Shown here: positions 42,340-50,848 of the stretch, one piece after another
Layout: each line of letters opens with the position of its first letter
Position numbering within the stretch: the first letter of the stretch is position 1
Assembly: GCA_001587635.1 (NCBI GenBank)
Contig: LNJE01000004.1
Coordinates: 1 to 64,000, forward strand
Length of the DNA stretch: 64,000 nt
DNA from: Methanofastidiosum methylothiophilum
GTDB taxonomy: Archaea; Methanobacteriota_B; Thermococci; Methanofastidiosales; Methanofastidiosaceae
Direction of reading: 5' to 3'
Made by a program: the position numbers and the translations under genes
Notes under the pieces: generated by a model
What the model was told of the DNA's origin: nothing
The model's database searches: none
What the model saw: only the letters and a program-made list of their open reading frames with translations

Positions 42340-42722
42340 TTTTTTTTATAATCCAACTAATGAAAAGGCTATGAGAATAGAGTTTAGATCTCCAGATCCA
42401 ACTTGTAATCCATATCTAGCATTTACCGCTATGTTAAAAGCAGGCATGGATGGAATTGAAAATCAAATTGAACCGCCTGAACCAATTGATTATGACTTAT
42501 TTGAATTATCTTTGGCAGAATTAGAAGAAAGGGGCATTGAAACATTACCTGGTAACTTAGGTGAAGCCATAAGAGAGCTTGAAAAAGATAAGGTAATTAG
42601 AGATTCTTTAGGTAAACATATATCCACAAGATATATTGACCATAAGAAAAGAGTTTGGAATGACTATTCAATGTATGTAACAGACTGGGAATTTCAAAAA
42701 TACTTACGGTATTAATTTTTTT
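41971..42722 (+). repeat. 376-bp direct tandem duplication of the glnA 3' end
   Basis: Unit 1 is 41971-42346, unit 2 is 42347-42722. The copies differ at only two bases seen by eye (Val to Ala and Val to Ile changes in the encoded protein). Both begin TATAATCCAACTAATG and end with the same stop plus eight T. The junction has TATA microhomology. Either a very recent tandem duplication or an assembly artefact from strain variants. Confidence 0.9.
42371..42715 (+). pseudogene. Truncated second copy of glnA 3' end
   Basis: A 114-codon open frame identical to the C-terminal part of glutamine synthetase except for two substitutions. It begins at an internal ATG (MRIEFRSPDP) that has no ribosome site or TATA of its own. 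It contains the final nucleotide-site helix region but lacks most of the active site, so alone it cannot be an enzyme. It could be read through if unit 1 is bypassed, but the stop of glnA lies upstream. Confidence 0.85.
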
Positions 42723-42830
42723 TATATATCTCTCTTTTTAATAATTACGCCAAATATGCTCGATTATATTAATAACAGTTTGAAACATGAATATAAAATC
42801 TTTTATATTTAAAGTATAATTTAAAAATAG

Positions 42831-43598
42831 ATGTTATACCTTATAGGCCTAGGGCTTTCAGAAAGAGACCTTTCCTTGAGAGCTTTTGAGTTATTGAGGA
42901 AAATTGTTAATATTTATGTAGATACTTATACCAATTATTTTGATTTCGACCTTTTATGGCTCGAAAATGAATTGAATAAAAAAATAATTCCTCTTTCAAG
43001 AAATGATATGGAAAAGAATCCAACTTTTTTAGACATTGCAAAATCTAAGGAAGTTGCACTTCTAGTTTCAGGAGATCCTCTAGTTGCTACAACGCATACA
43101 GATATTATTTTAAGGGCGAATAAAATGGGTGTCAAAACAAAAATATATCACGCATCATCAATATACTCTGCAATTGCGGAGACTGGACTCCATATTTATA
43201 GATTCGGGAAAACTACCAGTATACCCTATCCTGAAGAGAACTTCTTTCCAAAAAGTTTTTACGATGTAATTGTTCAAAATAAAGAAAGAAATCTTCATAC
43301 AATGTTATTGTTAGATGTGAAAAAAGAGAAAAATCTATTTATGAATCCAAAAGAAGCAATAAGTATACTTAAAGAAATTGATAAAAATAACAATATTACA
43401 GATATTATTGTAATATCAAGAATTAGTCATGAAAATCAAAAGATAATATATGGAGATATTGATAAATTAATCAAATTTGAAAATGAATATTATGGCCCCC
43501 CGCCTCACACATTAGTTGTTCCCGCAAAATTGCACTTTGCAGAAGAGGAATATCTCTTAAGTTTAGCAGAAATACATAAAAACAGCAAAAATAAATAA
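42831..43598 (+). CDS. dph5: Diphthine synthase (diphthamide biosynthesis methyltransferase)
   Basis: Dph5 (255 aa) methylates the modified His of elongation factor 2 during diphthamide synthesis, using SAM. Recognised from LYLIGLGLSERDLSLRAFE at the N-terminus, VDTYTNY, the SGDPLVATTHTDI block (about 80-92), the HASSIYSAIAETGLHIYRFGKTTSI block (about 105-130), and TMLLLDVK. TTTTATATTTAAAG about 25 bases ahead of the ATG indicates a leaderless mRNA. Confidence 0.93.
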   Translation: MLYLIGLGLSERDLSLRAFELLRKIVNIYVDTYTNYFDFDLLWLENELNKKIIPLSRNDMEKNPTFLDIAKSKEVALLVSGDPLVATTHTDIILRANKMGVKTKIYHASSIYSAIAETGLHIYRFGKTTSIPYPEENFFPKSFYDVIVQNKERNLHTMLLLDVKKEKNLFMNPKEAISILKEIDKNNNITDIIVISRISHENQKIIYGDIDKLIKFENEYYGPPPHTLVVPAKLHFAEEEYLLSLAEIHKNSKNK

Positions 43599-43637
43599 GA
43601 AATATTATGATAATAAGATAGTCTTGGTGTTATTATT

Positions 43638-46442
43638 ATGCCATTTGAAAACAAAAAAATTGATGAATTGGCTGAAAAGATATCCAAAATAGAATTCTCT
43701 AATGAAGAGAGAATCCAAAAAGTCTCAAATTTACTTGAGGAATATAAAGAGTTCCTCAATAGATTAAAATCATATAATATTGAATCTATAAAGCAATGGG
43801 AAATTGAAAATTTTGAAGAAAAACTTGAACGGATAAGAGAAAATGTAGATGCAGTTACAAATAATAACGATACTAAAATAGAAGAACAAAAAATATATGA
43901 TGATATTGATGAACTAAAAGTCATTGTTTGGGATATTCAGAAAAAAATTGATTCAAATTTATTAGAACTGAAATATAGAATAGATCAGACAGAAAAAGAA
44001 CAAGAACTTGCTCTACTTAATTTTTTAAGAAAAGTAAAAAATAGGGACGAAACATTTTCTTTAGATTATGTTATTAATAACTATACTGATGTCCTTGAGA
44101 TATTCTCCTTGCTTGATGTAGAAAATAAAAGGCTCCCAAAAAATCTTTCCCCTGAAATTGAAGGTGAGATAAAAAGATATTTATCCAATATTGAAGACAA
44201 GATAGAACAAGTTGAAAGCATATTAAAAAGAGATTATGAATTATTCCTAAAAGAAATTGAAGAGCATAACAAATGCTTAAATGAACAATATATATCAGAA
44301 AACTTTGAAGAAACAAGACAAATATACGCATCATTATTAGAAAAAAAGAAGCAATTGAAGGGTGGAAGGGCCACTCTTATTGATAATAATCTTAAAATTT
44401 TAAATCAAAGAATAAAGGAGATTGAAGATAAAAAGAGGATAGATCTCTTAACAATTCTCGATGAAGTAGAAAAGCTTCTCCCATTATTTACAGACGAATA
44501 TATATTGGAGAATCCTCTTGATTCAAGAACAGTTTATGAAAAATATAGCAAGACAAGAAAATTATTGAAAGGAACTATAGATTCTAAGGTTGAAGAAAAA
44601 GTTTGTAATTCGATTGATACTCTTCTTACAAGGATAGAAAATGTAGAAAAAAGAGAAATTGAAAATCTCTCATTTGTTTATGATCGAACTGGCAGAGCTC
44701 TTGAGAAATATACTGAGGATTACATCGCAAGTAATCTATCTGAAGCTGAAAGAACGTATGTAGCTCTGTCAAGGGATATGCAAAGACTATACCCAAGATT
44801 TTCAAATGAATTAAGCAAGAATATTGAAAAAAATCTTAACGATCTCTTTTTGAGGGTAAAAAATGTTGAAGAAATAAAAAAGAGAGAACTTGAAAGTTTT
44901 TTAGAAAATTCGTATAAGGCACTAGAGGAATTTGATTATTCAAAAATAAATACTGATTTAGAATCTGCTAGACAGATGTATCACAAACTTCTTGAGGAAA
45001 AAAAGAAGTTACCTGCCGATTTAGAAATAGTAATTGAAAGTAATTTGTCTGAAATACAAGAAAAAGTTCTCAAATCTGAAGAAGCTAAAATCAAGATACT
45101 AGACGATTTTCTTAGTAAGACCATCGATATTTTAGATAAATTTCCTAAAGAACATATAGATGCCAATATAAAAGATGCCGTTGTGTTATACAATGGCTTG
45201 AGACGTGAACAAAAAAATCTCCCAGTTGGTATCGATTATGAGCTTGAAAAGGCAATCAATGTTAATCTTAATGTATTTGATAATAGAATAAAAGAAATAG
45301 AAGATGGAAAGAAAGGATACGTTAACGAATTTATTGAATACCTCAACAAGAAACTTGGGGAATTCACCGACGAAAAAATATTAGACAATTTATTTAAAGC
45401 AAAGGAAGAATTTCAAAAACTCCTGAAAGAAAAGGACAACATAATTGTATTTGCAAATTCAGAACAAGAAATTGAGATAGAAAGAAAGATAGAAAAAATA
45501 AGTGCAAAGTTAAAAGATGTTCAAGAAGATGAACTCCAAAAGATAGATATTCTGTTAAGAAGAGCACAGACTTTTGATATCAAATTTGATCAAGCATATA
45601 TAAATGCCAATCTCTTTGAAGTGAGAGACCTTTATAAAGACTTAGTAAAGACACGAAATGAAATTCTATCAATAATTGCAGAAGATAAAAGAGATGATAT
45701 AGACGAAATCCTTGGTAAACTCAGGAAGAGAGTAGAGCATGCAGAAATCGTTAAAGAAGAAGAGCTCCAGTATTTTATTAGAAATCTTAAAGGAATATTA
45801 GAAAGATTTAGTTTTGCACAAGTTTTAAGAAATCCTGCCGAAGCCAAAGATCAATATCAAACATTGATAAAAGAAAAGCAAGGTCTATTGCTTGAATATG
45901 ATGAGCAGCTAAGACTTGAAATAGAAGCCTTGATGTCTGAGTTTAGTAATAGAATTAAAGATGCAGAAAAAGAAATAGTACAAAGTAAAATTGATAAGAT
46001 TGTTAACAAGATTGGCGGATTTATTACGAAATACTCGTATGTTGAACCATCAAACAAAGCCCTTGTTATGGAAATGATAGAGAAATATAAAGATATAGTT
46101 GCCAATTATAAACAGTTTGAAAATGAGCTTGATGTTAAATCTCAAGAGCTACTAAAAGAAAGAATCCAACAATGTCAAAATCTAATAAAGCAGATAGATT
46201 ACGAAATACAGTATGAGAGAGACATCATGGAGATAAAAGAGGGTTGTATAGAATTTATAAAAATATACAGAGATAAAGATGTCTTGCTTTCAAGAATATG
46301 GGAAGCACAGAATAAATACAATTCCCTCCTACAAAAATTTGAAAGCATCCCCTTCCATAAAGATTCTGCTACTGAACATGAAATAGTGAAAAAGTTACAA
46401 ATCTGCTATGGATTAATTGATAAATCCTTTAAGGGTCTTTAA
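43638..46442 (+). CDS. Long helical-repeat protein of unknown function, 934 aa
   Basis: No known family recognised. Highly charged (Glu/Lys), almost without Pro and Cys, predicted helical throughout, no membrane segment or signal peptide. It contains about nine tandem units of 70-76 residues (about residues 118-800) with the shared pattern: a helix ending L..F, then EYI..NL.EAR..Y..L..EKKKLP, then a long amphipathic helix ending I..VE..K. Examples begin near residues 195, 270, 345, 420 and 490. Such repeats suggest a spectrin-like or rod-like structural or scaffold protein in the cytoplasm. Its neighbours, Dph5 and the translation cluster, give no clear hint. Confidence 0.8.
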   Translation: MPFENKKIDELAEKISKIEFSNEERIQKVSNLLEEYKEFLNRLKSYNIESIKQWEIENFEEKLERIRENVDAVTNNNDTKIEEQKIYDDIDELKVIVWDIQKKIDSNLLELKYRIDQTEKEQELALLNFLRKVKNRDETFSLDYVINNYTDVLEIFSLLDVENKRLPKNLSPEIEGEIKRYLSNIEDKIEQVESILKRDYELFLKEIEEHNKCLNEQYISENFEETRQIYASLLEKKKQLKGGRATLIDNNLKILNQRIKEIEDKKRIDLLTILDEVEKLLPLFTDEYILENPLDSRTVYEKYSKTRKLLKGTIDSKVEEKVCNSIDTLLTRIENVEKREIENLSFVYDRTGRALEKYTEDYIASNLSEAERTYVALSRDMQRLYPRFSNELSKNIEKNLNDLFLRVKNVEEIKKRELESFLENSYKALEEFDYSKINTDLESARQMYHKLLEEKKKLPADLEIVIESNLSEIQEKVLKSEEAKIKILDDFLSKTIDILDKFPKEHIDANIKDAVVLYNGLRREQKNLPVGIDYELEKAINVNLNVFDNRIKEIEDGKKGYVNEFIEYLNKKLGEFTDEKILDNLFKAKEEFQKLLKEKDNIIVFANSEQEIEIERKIEKISAKLKDVQEDELQKIDILLRRAQTFDIKFDQAYINANLFEVRDLYKDLVKTRNEILSIIAEDKRDDIDEILGKLRKRVEHAEIVKEEELQYFIRNLKGILERFSFAQVLRNPAEAKDQYQTLIKEKQGLLLEYDEQLRLEIEALMSEFSNRIKDAEKEIVQSKIDKIVNKIGGFITKYSYVEPSNKALVMEMIEKYKDIVANYKQFENELDVKSQELLKERIQQCQNLIKQIDYEIQYERDIMEIKEGCIEFIKIYRDKDVLLSRIWEAQNKYNSLLQKFESIPFHKDSATEHEIVKKLQICYGLIDKSFKGL

Positions 46443-46457
46443 AGAGATAAGGATTAA

Positions 46458-47660
46458 ATGATACTAAAAACCTCTAAAGAGATATTAATTGAGAATATTC
46501 TGTGCAATCATTGCCTTGGAAGGCAGTTTGGTAAAATTTCTACTTCTACAAATGAAAGAAGAGGAAAAGTGATTAGAAATTTATTGATTAATCTATATCC
46601 TGAGTTATCCTCAATTTTAAATCAAGAAAGATCTTGTTTTCTTTGTAACAATATATTTGATAAAACTGATGAAATTATAAAAAATATTTCCCCTAATTTT
46701 GAATTTAATTCCTTTCATGTTGGCACGAAAGTACCAGAAGAAATTATGAAAAAAGAAGAAATTCTTAAAGAGAAATATGGTCTCCAATATCAAGAAAGTA
46801 TAAAACAAGAGCTTAATAGAGAGTTAGGCAAAAAAATAGGATTAAATACCAAAAAAGAATTCAAAAGGGAAAAAGAAGATGCCACCATAATTATTCACCC
46901 ATATGAATTCAAAACTGAATATATTATTAATCCTTTATTTATTTATGGTCGATATAATAAATTTGTTAGGGGTATCCCTCAGACAAAATGGCTATGCAGA
47001 AGGTGTAAAGGTAAAGGATGCTCAAAATGCAATCAAACTGGGAAAATGTATGAGGAGAGTATTCAAGAGCTAATAACAGAACTTTTCTTAAATGAAACTA
47101 AAGGTACAGATTCTGCCTTTCATGGAGCAGGAAGGGAAGATATCGATGTTTTAATGCTTGGTAAGGGTAGACCATTTGTTTTGGAAATAAAATCCCCACA
47201 AGTTAGATATATTGATCTTCAAAAACTTGAACTTGAAGTAAACAAAACGAACAAAGGAAAAATAAGAATTTCAGAACTTTGTTATGTTGAAAAAGACATC
47301 GTAGAAAAAATAAAGAATACTCCTATGAGAAAAACTTATCTTGCAGAGATCGACATAAGCTTAAATGAGGATGAAAAAGAGAAGATTGAAGAATTTTTTT
47401 CTAACAGAGACATATATCAAGAAACTCCAAACAGAGTTATACATAGGAGAGTAGACAAAACAAGAATTAGAAAGGTTTATAAAGTTCTTACTTCTAAGGA
47501 AAATTGCTCATCGCTAGAGATATACTGTGATGGTGGACTTTATATTAAAGAACTTATCTCAGGGGATGAGGCGAGAACAAATCCCAGTATTGCAGAATTA
47601 TTGGGTAAGAATATAAAGTGTGTATTGTTAAATGTAATTAGTATTGAAGAGAAGGTGTAA
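46458..47660 (+). CDS. pus10: tRNA pseudouridine synthase Pus10
   Basis: Archaeal Pus10 (400 aa) makes pseudouridine at positions 54 and 55 of tRNAs. The N-terminal THUMP-like domain has two zinc-type pairs, CNHCLGRQFG (about 16) and CFLCNNIF (about 60). A second set, CRRCKGKGCSKCNQTGKMY (about 180-198), is also typical of archaeal Pus10. The catalytic domain shows FHGAGREDIDVLMLGKGRPF (about 218) with the catalytic Asp, followed by VLEIKSPQVR. First of a conserved cluster with rpl21e, rpoF and DUF655. Confidence 0.92.
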   Translation: MILKTSKEILIENILCNHCLGRQFGKISTSTNERRGKVIRNLLINLYPELSSILNQERSCFLCNNIFDKTDEIIKNISPNFEFNSFHVGTKVPEEIMKKEEILKEKYGLQYQESIKQELNRELGKKIGLNTKKEFKREKEDATIIIHPYEFKTEYIINPLFIYGRYNKFVRGIPQTKWLCRRCKGKGCSKCNQTGKMYEESIQELITELFLNETKGTDSAFHGAGREDIDVLMLGKGRPFVLEIKSPQVRYIDLQKLELEVNKTNKGKIRISELCYVEKDIVEKIKNTPMRKTYLAEIDISLNEDEKEKIEEFFSNRDIYQETPNRVIHRRVDKTRIRKVYKVLTSKENCSSLEIYCDGGLYIKELISGDEARTNPSIAELLGKNIKCVLLNVISIEEKV

Positions 47661-47662
47661 TA

Positions 47663-47959
47663 ATGGCTAGAAAGTCTCATGGTTTCAGGATTAAGACAAG
47701 AGGTAAACTGACAAAAGATGTGAGAACAAGAGGTAAAGTTCCAGTATCAAGAATTCTTCAGGAATTTGATGTAGGAGACTCAGTACACATTATTTTGGAA
47801 CCATCTATCCATAAGGGTATGCCTTTCCCAAGATTTCATGGAAAAACGGGTAAGGTAGTTGGGAAGAGAGGTTCGGCGTATCTACTTTCTATAATGGATG
47901 GAAATAAAGAAAAAACTATTATTTCAAGACCTGAGCATATGAAAAAACAGGTTTTTTAG
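47663..47959 (+). CDS. rpl21e: 50S ribosomal protein L21e
   Basis: L21e (98 aa) of the large ribosomal subunit, found only in Archaea and eukaryotes. Matches SHGFRIKTRGKLTKDVR at the start, VPVSRILQEFDVGDSVHI, and the SIHKGMPFPRFHGKTGKVVGKRG block (about 48-70). The start is two bases after the pus10 stop, within one operon. Confidence 0.95.
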   Translation: MARKSHGFRIKTRGKLTKDVRTRGKVPVSRILQEFDVGDSVHIILEPSIHKGMPFPRFHGKTGKVVGKRGSAYLLSIMDGNKEKTIISRPEHMKKQVF

Positions 47960-47974
47960 GAAAGAGGTTCTTTC

Positions 47975-48316
47975 ATGATAGGAAAGGAAATAATCTCTGA
48001 GGATATTATTCCAATAGCAAAAGTAAAAGAGATACTTTCCAGTAGAGCTGAGAAAATTGAGTTGGGATACGAACAAGGCATTTCATTAGACTATACAAAT
48101 AAATTCAGTAAAATGGAAATTGATGATATTGAAAAAGCATCTGAAGAACTTACTAAAAACGTTCCAAGATTAAAAAAAGAAAATATAGTCAAAATAGTGG
48201 ATATTGTTCCAGAAGACAAAAAAGATCTAGAAGTGCTATTCTCAAAAGAAAGACTAATATTAGATGAAGAAGAAATAAACGCTATACTGGAAATTATGGC
48301 TAAATATAAAAAATAA
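47975..48316 (+). CDS. rpoF: RNA polymerase subunit F (Rpb4 homologue)
   Basis: A 113-residue RpoF, which pairs with RpoE on the polymerase stalk. Recognised from the I.KEI.S...IPIAKVKEILSSR start, TNKFSKMEIDDIEKASEEL (about 45), IVKIVDIVPEDKKDLEVLFSKERLILDEEEINAIL (about 70-105). It sits between rpl21e and DUF655 as in many euryarchaea. Confidence 0.9.
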   Translation: MIGKEIISEDIIPIAKVKEILSSRAEKIELGYEQGISLDYTNKFSKMEIDDIEKASEELTKNVPRLKKENIVKIVDIVPEDKKDLEVLFSKERLILDEEEINAILEIMAKYKK

Positions 48317-48904
48317 GTGAAAGTTATGATGGTAAGAACCGGTATTTTTGAGGAATATGGGATAGTTCTGGATTACCTCCCCCAAGGTCTTCCTGGAGAA
48401 AATCTCCCTCCCCATAAAAGGACGCCTATTGCACATATAATGGGCGAAAATTATTTTACTTTGTTAGAGGTAGTACCATCAACTGATCTTTCAATGTACG
48501 AAAGAGTTTTTATAGGAAAGGGGAAAAGAGAGAAAATAGCTCGAGTTAAAAAAAGACTTCGCTATAATGAACTTAGTACAACTGCAAAGGGAGAATTAAA
48601 GTTCATTGTAGAAAAAATTGTATCTGAAAATGAACAAAAATTTGTTGAGTTTTTCAACACTTCTGGCCCTATATCAATTAGGTATCATAAATTAGAGCTA
48701 TTGCCTGGCCTTGGAAAAAAATTAATGAATGAAACCCTAGAAGAACGAAAAAAGGGTCCTTTTAAATCATTTAATGATATAAAAGATAGAGTTCCTTCTA
48801 TACCTGATCCTAAAAAGATGATTATAACTAGAATACTTAATGAAATGCAAGAAATTGATAGGTATTCTGTTTTCATAAGTAGGCCACCAAAAGAGATGGA
48901 ATGA
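48317..48904 (+). CDS. DUF655 family RNA-binding protein
   Basis: A 195-residue protein of the archaeal DUF655 family: an N-terminal S1-like/OB part (EEYGIVLDYLPQGLPGENLPPHKRTPIAHIMGE) and a C-terminal helix-hairpin-helix (LELLPGLGKKLMNETLEERKKGPFKSFNDIKDRV). Such proteins are thought to bind RNA or act with ribosomes; precise function not known. GTG at 48317 directly follows the rpoF stop, but an in-frame ATG at 48326 with GTGA ahead is an alternative start. It overlaps rsmA by four bases. Confidence 0.88.
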   Translation: MKVMMVRTGIFEEYGIVLDYLPQGLPGENLPPHKRTPIAHIMGENYFTLLEVVPSTDLSMYERVFIGKGKREKIARVKKRLRYNELSTTAKGELKFIVEKIVSENEQKFVEFFNTSGPISIRYHKLELLPGLGKKLMNETLEERKKGPFKSFNDIKDRVPSIPDPKKMIITRILNEMQEIDRYSVFISRPPKEME

Positions 48905-49692
48905 TATCAAATCGGCTTTTTTATCTTTTGAATAAATATAACATTCGCCCATCTAAAAAATTCTCTCAAAATTTTCTTATTTCTGATGAAGTCTTAAGAT
49001 TTATGGCATCTCAAGGTAAGGGTAAAGTACTGGAAATCGGTCCAGGGTTAGGATTTCTCACTGAAAAATTATCCAAAGTTTGTGACAGAGTCATAGCTGT
49101 CGAGAAGGATTCTAATCTTGTTAATATTCTAAAACAAGAATATGATTTTGATAATGTAGAAATTATAAACGAAGACTTCCTTAAATTTGAAGATAAAAGT
49201 TTCGATACTGTTGTTTCAAGCATCCCCTATGCAATATCTTCACAAATTACATTCAAATTATTTGAAATGAATTTTGAATCTGCAACATTATTGTATCAAA
49301 AAGAGTTTGCAAATAGATTTGTTTCAAGACCGGGAGAAGAAGATTATTCGAGATTATCCATAATGTCCAATATCTATTCTAAAATTGAAATATTAAAAGA
49401 TGTACCCCCATCTGCTTTTTTCCCAGAACCCAAAGTATGGTCATCAATTGTCCGTATTAGATTGGATAAAAAATTTGAAGTTAGTCAGATTTTTGAAGCA
49501 ACTGTTAGAGCACTTTTTACACACAAAAACAAAATTGTCCATAAAGCCGTATATCATTCAAGAGATATATTTGAAAAAGGAAAGGAATTCAAGCAATCAA
49601 TAAATGAAATCCCTTATAAGGATAGAAAAGTATGCACTCTTAATATCTATGAGATAAAAGAAATTAGTGATTGGCTTGAGGGGATATTATGA
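48901..49692 (+). CDS. rsmA: 16S rRNA dimethyladenosine transferase (KsgA/Dim1)
   Basis: A 263-residue SAM-dependent enzyme dimethylating two adjacent adenosines near the 3' end of 16S rRNA. Visible: KKFSQNFLISDEVL (about 18-31), motif I VLEIGPGLGFLTEKL (about 43-57), motif II VIAVEKD, motif III-like NEDFLKF. Motif IV reads SSIPYAISSQITFKL (about 105-119): the first residue of the usual N-L-P-Y is Ser and the second Ile, unusual for this family. FFPEPKVWSSIVRI follows as expected. Co-translated with the next gene (ATGA). Confidence 0.92.
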   Translation: MISNRLFYLLNKYNIRPSKKFSQNFLISDEVLRFMASQGKGKVLEIGPGLGFLTEKLSKVCDRVIAVEKDSNLVNILKQEYDFDNVEIINEDFLKFEDKSFDTVVSSIPYAISSQITFKLFEMNFESATLLYQKEFANRFVSRPGEEDYSRLSIMSNIYSKIEILKDVPPSAFFPEPKVWSSIVRIRLDKKFEVSQIFEATVRALFTHKNKIVHKAVYHSRDIFEKGKEFKQSINEIPYKDRKVCTLNIYEIKEISDWLEGIL

Positions 49693-50642
49693 TTTTTTTT
49701 GAAGATTTTAGTAACGAGATTAATCTCGTACTTAACGATGTTAATTCATTTATAGAAAGTCTTGAAAAACCAATCTCAGATCTTGGGACTTCTTTTCTTG
49801 ATAAATTTAAAATCTCTATGAAGGGATTCAACACCTTCTTACTTTTTCCTTATTGGTTATCTGAAGGATTTGATATTAAAGATAAAGAAGATGTGTCTAG
49901 AAAGCTTTCTAATCTTGATATTTATGGCATAATGCACCTTAGGATTATAGATGATATTTTAGACAATCCAGAAAAAATAGATAGAAACTTACTTCTTTTA
50001 TCTAACATCTGTGAATTCAAGATGTATGAGATATGTTTTAATCTAATTGGAAAAAATGAATCTTTTATGAAAGATCTAGAAGATATACTAACAAGTTTTT
50101 CAAATGCAATTCTTTTTGAAAAAAAGCAATACCAATATTTAGGGATACTGACAGAAGAGATGAAAAACTATAATTATGAACTAATGGCAAGAAAAGCCTT
50201 CCATTTAAGGATCCCGATCTTATCTTATCTATATCTTGAAGAATCGAGTGAAAAAAAAAGAAATGATTTTTTTTCAATGATAGAGTATTGGGGAACCTCT
50301 ATGCAGCTTTTCAATGATGTTCTTGGGTGGAAAGATGATTTCACTTCCGGGCAGATGACTTATCCTCTAGCAAAAGCTATTCAACATCTTGAGGAAGAAA
50401 ATCTAGTAGATAAGGGAAAAGAAGATGTTATGGATATTGCAGCTGCGTTTATTGAAACAAATATTTTAGAGAATACTCTTGAGATCTCACTGAAATACCA
50501 AAAAATGGCAATTGATTCAATAAGAACCTATAATCTTTATTATCTGACTAAATTTTTCGAAGATGCTTCAGATAAAATATCTTCAAGTATTGATAAGTTT
50601 AAAGACAAAAGAAATAGTTTGCTTAAAGAAATATTAAATTGA
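49689..50642 (+). CDS. Class I isoprenoid synthase-like protein
   Basis: A 317-residue helical protein with two motifs of the class I terpenoid/prenyl synthase fold: RIIDDILDN (DDxxD, residues 88-92) and LFNDVLGWKDDFTSGQMTYPL (about 210-230, the NSE/second aspartate-rich position). Overall identity to chain-length prenyl synthases is not visible, so it is nearer to the group annotated class 1 isoprenoid biosynthesis enzyme, whose product is unknown. Metal-dependent ionisation of a prenyl diphosphate would be expected if active. ATGA overlap with rsmA. Confidence 0.7.
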   Translation: MIFFEDFSNEINLVLNDVNSFIESLEKPISDLGTSFLDKFKISMKGFNTFLLFPYWLSEGFDIKDKEDVSRKLSNLDIYGIMHLRIIDDILDNPEKIDRNLLLLSNICEFKMYEICFNLIGKNESFMKDLEDILTSFSNAILFEKKQYQYLGILTEEMKNYNYELMARKAFHLRIPILSYLYLEESSEKKRNDFFSMIEYWGTSMQLFNDVLGWKDDFTSGQMTYPLAKAIQHLEEENLVDKGKEDVMDIAAAFIETNILENTLEISLKYQKMAIDSIRTYNLYYLTKFFEDASDKISSSIDKFKDKRNSLLKEILN

Positions 50643-50708
50643 GAAATTCACAATATAGTTAGTAAATCTTATAAATAATTCAAAAAAAAATAAATAGAAG
50701 GTGATTAT

Positions 50709-50837
50709 ATGGAAAAAACTACACATGAAATAATAAAAGCATATATAAAAGAAAATGAAGGGACAGGAACTGTAAATTTATCACAGCCAAACTTTTGGTT
50801 TGAAGCATCTCGACTCCACTGCTGGTTTGCACAATAA
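50709..50837 (+). CDS. Small protein, 42 aa, first gene before histidine kinase
   Basis: ATG at 50709 is preceded by AAGGTGAT three to four bases ahead, and TTATAAATAA (centre near 50673) predicts transcription start at about 50700. The 42 residues have a helical charged N-terminal half (THEIIKAYIKENEG) and a distinct C-terminal third rich in aromatics with Cys and His (NFWFEASRLHCWFAQ). No signal peptide or membrane helix. It ends two bases before the earliest kinase start. It could be a regulator or a peptide precursor; family not recognised. Confidence 0.6.
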   Translation: MEKTTHEIIKAYIKENEGTGTVNLSQPNFWFEASRLHCWFAQ

Positions 50838-50848
50838 GCTTGATAATT

